A DNA stretch of 64,000 bases from Bacteroidaceae bacterium (GTDB taxonomy: Bacteria > Bacteroidota > Bacteroidia > Bacteroidales > Bacteroidaceae). The position numbers were made by a program, and so were the translations under genes. Location: positions 1 to 64,000 of the forward strand of contig JAFZZI010000009.1 of the NCBI GenBank assembly GCA_017615835.1, given 5' to 3'. This document shows positions 63,037 through 64,000 of the stretch, in pieces. Position 1 is the stretch's first letter. Every line of letters begins with the position of its first letter. The notes below the pieces were generated by a model. It did no database searches, was not told the DNA's origin, and worked only from the letters and a program-made list of their open reading frames with translations.

Positions 63037-64000
63037 ATGAAGAGAAGATTAATGATGTTATTTGCCTGCGTCCTGCTGGGTGCGGGTGCAGTAACAGCCC
63101 AGACATCCAGGGTTACTGGCGTGGTGACAAGCGACGCTGACGGAGAACCTGTCATGGGAGCATCGGTTGCGGTCAAGGAAGTTCCGACCCTCGGCACTTC
63201 AACCGATATGAACGGACGGTTCACACTGAACAATCTGCCCAGAGAGGCGCGGACGCTCGTAGTGTCGTTTATGGGTATGGTTACTCAGGAGGTGGCTGTC
63301 GCCCCGAATGTGAGAGTTGTTCTCTCTGAGGACGCGGAGCTGTTGGAAGATGTTATCATAGTGGGCTACGGTACCACAAGACGTGAAGCGAAGACCGGTG
63401 CCGTGGTATCTGTGTCAAATGACCAACTTGCTGAGATACCTGCTATTTCGGTGGATAAGATGCTGGCCGGAAAACTGGCTGGTGTCCAGATTACATCCCA
63501 GACGGGTCAGCCCGGTTCGAATTCGAGTATCCGTATCCGTGGTTCCTCGTCAATAAACTCGGGCAATGAGCCTCTTTACGTTGTTGACGGTATTCCGGTA
63601 ATGACGGGCGACCAGAGCTACTTTACCAATACGAACAACGCAATAGCAATGATCAATCCCAACGACATAGAGAGCCTCACTGTACTGAAGGATGCTGCCG
63701 CTGCCAGTATCTATGGCTCCCGTGCTGCCAATGGCGTAATTCTCATTACTACCAAGCGCGGTAAGGAGGGTAAAAGCCAGATAACCTTCAGGGCAAAGTA
63801 CGGTATATCAAGTCTTGCCAACGACAATAATTTCCGCATGATGACAGCCGAGGAACTTCTCAGTTTCCAGCGTTCAGCTATCGTCAATTCTGGTAGGAAC
63901 CCTGATGATCCTACCGGACTGTATTATCGTCCGTTCGAGTTGCTGACACGTGAGCAGACCAACTGGATGAAACATATGACGCGTCTGGGTCAGCTTCAGG
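63037..64000 (+). CDS. SusC/RagA-family TonB-dependent receptor, truncated by the window edge
   Basis: The first 321 codons of an outer-membrane nutrient importer. Signal peptide MKRRLMMLFACVLLGAGAVTAQ, then a carboxypeptidase-like regulatory domain (VTGVVTSDADGEPVMGASV). A TonB-box-like segment (EDVIIVGYGTTRR) follows, then the plug with LAGKLAGVQITSQTGQPG, IRIRGSSSINSGNEPLYVVDGIPV and LKDAAAASIYGSRAANGVILITTKRG. The frame is open to the window end. SusD and surface lipoprotein partners would be expected beyond it. Substrate cannot be assigned. Confidence 0.93.
   Translation, partial: MKRRLMMLFACVLLGAGAVTAQTSRVTGVVTSDADGEPVMGASVAVKEVPTLGTSTDMNGRFTLNNLPREARTLVVSFMGMVTQEVAVAPNVRVVLSEDAELLEDVIIVGYGTTRREAKTGAVVSVSNDQLAEIPAISVDKMLAGKLAGVQITSQTGQPGSNSSIRIRGSSSINSGNEPLYVVDGIPVMTGDQSYFTNTNNAIAMINPNDIESLTVLKDAAAASIYGSRAANGVILITTKRGKEGKSQITFRAKYGISSLANDNNFRMMTAEELLSFQRSAIVNSGRNPDDPTGLYYRPFELLTREQTNWMKHMTRLGQLQ

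Noticed and set aside
1-64000. CRISPR arrays, tRNA or rRNA genes, IS elements
   Set aside because: No regular direct-repeat arrays, no cloverleaf or rRNA sequence and no transposase frames were recognised on either strand.

Overview
The window is chromosomal DNA of a Bacteroidales bacterium (phylum Bacteroidota). Four things point there: type IX secretion genes (porU, porV, sprA), a SusC-type TonB receptor, an N-succinylornithine-type transcarbamylase, and many promoters with the phylum's -7 element TAnnTTTG. A T9SS together with a GH9 endoglucanase, a lipoprotein serpin and meso-DAP dehydrogenase suggests a Prevotella/Paraprevotella- or Porphyromonas-like lineage. Genus cannot be fixed from sequence reading alone. 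I see no rRNA, tRNA, IS element or CRISPR array.

Layout. 1-2.2 kb is the end of a prophage or similar integrated element. A leftward operon of small early-type genes faces a rightward repressor across a switch region with three inverted repeats, and a membrane-anchored Cys-rich protein follows the repressor. 2.3-9.2 kb carries a POT peptide transporter, a DASS (SLC13) carboxylate transporter, a secreted GH9 glycanase and an MFS transporter. 9.2-14.9 kb holds purB, an RsuA/RluB-type pseudouridine synthase with a long low-complexity N-terminus, asnS, a small PLDc_N-like membrane protein, and a membrane protein/winged-helix regulator pair. 14.9-22.5 kb is a lipoprotein serpin and a four-gene tripartite RND efflux operon. 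22.5-25.5 kb is rplM-rpsI-rpsB-tsf behind a structured leader.

25.5-31.7 kb holds a FAH-family enzyme, porU, porV and ispF. nadD-gmk-yicC run towards ispF from the other strand, and the nadD and ispF genes overlap at their 3' ends. 33.7-40.4 kb is a long co-directional run: tsaB, a DUF4290 gene, murA, rimM, a degenerate LytM/M23 protein, dxr and rseP. It joins cell-wall, isoprenoid and envelope-protease functions. 40.4-44.2 kb has a CCA-adding enzyme, an unknown lipoprotein and an NSS-family transporter. 44.3-52.3 kb is ruvA-sprA, where SprA is the 2451-residue T9SS translocon. 52.4-56.7 kb carries an SDR epimerase, a CE2-like esterase, ddh, a DUF2007 gene and an argF'-type transcarbamylase. 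56.7-61.2 kb is a leftward operon of a PASTA protein, rluD, ddl, an acyltransferase and a NigD-like lipoprotein. 61.5-64 kb has a YiiX-like lipoprotein, a DUF4878-like lipoprotein, a gene-free stretch with three hairpins, and the start of a SusC-type receptor that runs off the window.

Points most worth following: the phage switch with its uncalled Cys-rich ORF; MurA with Asp in place of the catalytic Cys (predicted fosfomycin insensitivity); the zinc-ligand-less LytM protein; Ser at the substrate-choice position of ArgF'; tandem hairpins in the rplM leader; mutually exclusive hairpins in the 13.8 kb leader; and the hairpin cluster at 62.7 kb. I found no clear evidence of a wholly new multi-gene system; the phage-type module at the left edge is the closest candidate.
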